A stretch of DNA of 5,941 nt from NCBI GenBank assembly GCA_902797915.1, contig CADBUK010000183.1, positions 1 to 5,941 of the forward strand, read 5' to 3'. Below the pieces are notes generated by a model. It worked only from the letters and a program-made list of their open reading frames with translations, searched no databases and was not told where the DNA came from. The DNA comes from Oscillospiraceae bacterium. GTDB lineage: Bacteria; Bacillota; Clostridia; Oscillospirales; Acutalibacteraceae. Shown one piece after another: positions 5,799 through 5,941 of the stretch. Numbering within the stretch: position 1 is the stretch's first letter; every line of letters starts with the position of its first letter. The position numbers were made by a program, and so were the translations under genes.

Positions 5799-5941
5799 CA
5801 GTCTTCCTCTTTCTTTGCAAGCTCAATGCCGAGCTCGTCAAGCTGAATATCGTCAATAACCGCGGGTGCGCCGCTCATAAGCTCGCTCGCGTTCTGAACC
5901 TTCGGGAAAGCGGTAACGTCTCTCAGGCTGTCCGCGCCGCA
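5798..5941 (-). CDS. aspS: Aspartyl-tRNA synthetase, C-terminal 47 residues (cut by window edge)
   Basis: A reading frame enters from the right edge and ends with TGA at 5800-5798. It encodes 47 residues beginning GADSLRDVTAFPKVQNASELM, which matches the stretch just after class II motif 3 near the C-terminus of bacterial AspRS (consensus GADSIRDVIAFPK, then a Leu-Met and a linker ending in a QLxELxI-like helix). Here the helix reads IQLDELGIEL, followed by a charged AKKEED tail. LysRS and AsnRS are related but do not carry RDVxAFPK. The gene would be the first visible member of the minus-strand operon; its promoter lies outside the window. Confidence 0.88.
   Translation of the reverse strand, partial: CGADSLRDVTAFPKVQNASELMSGAPAVIDDIQLDELGIELAKKEED

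Overview
The window looks like chromosomal DNA from a Gram-positive anaerobe, most likely Bacillota, class Clostridia (an Oscillospiraceae/Ruminococcaceae-like gut or rumen organism). The reasons are strong GGAGG-type ribosome binding sites about 7 nt before most starts, moderate G+C, intrinsic terminators, a stand-alone small PspC protein, a VanX-type dipeptidase with Gram-positive-like sequence, and a KDPG aldolase of the 'TFTVP' type. The taxonomic call is inference. No rRNA, tRNA, CRISPR array, transposase or phage gene was seen.

Layout, left to right. (1) 1-576 (+): 3' part of a D-Ala-D-Ala dipeptidase (VanX family), closed by an intrinsic terminator at 573-609. (2) 615-4374 (+): a hexuronate catabolism block. 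A near-consensus promoter (TTGAAA-17-TATAAT) drives uxaC (uronate isomerase), then kdgK (2-keto-3-deoxygluconate kinase) 13 bp later. After a 217-bp gap come the KDPG aldolase gene eda and, 29 bp further on, a small PspC-domain membrane protein gene. The gap holds a 127-bp imperfect palindrome starting at the kdgK stop codon and a separate short GC-rich hairpin. A strong terminator at 4343-4375 closes the block and probably serves the converging operon as well. (3) 4377-5941 (-): an operon read right to left: 3' end of aspS (aspartyl-tRNA synthetase), yfbR-type 5'-deoxynucleotidase, and a PHP-domain phosphoesterase/nuclease of the RNase AM (YciV/TrpH) family. The first two genes overlap by one base (TGATG); the last two are 6 bp apart.

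How the genes work together. UxaC converts glucuronate to fructuronate, or galacturonate to tagaturonate. KdgK phosphorylates 2-keto-3-deoxygluconate (KDG) to KDPG, and Eda splits KDPG into pyruvate and glyceraldehyde-3-phosphate. The reductase and dehydratase steps between UxaC and KdgK are not in the window. The minus-strand operon is a housekeeping-like set combining translation with nucleotide and RNA-end turnover.

No exotic new system is visible. The items most worth a second look are the palindromic, possibly mobile intergenic element abutting the kdgK stop, the second hairpin before eda with a palindrome across its ribosome binding site, the gap in the uronate pathway, and the coupling of pspC to a sugar-acid operon. 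All coding regions at least 30 codons long that I could support are listed; no gene-free stretch exceeds 300 bp.
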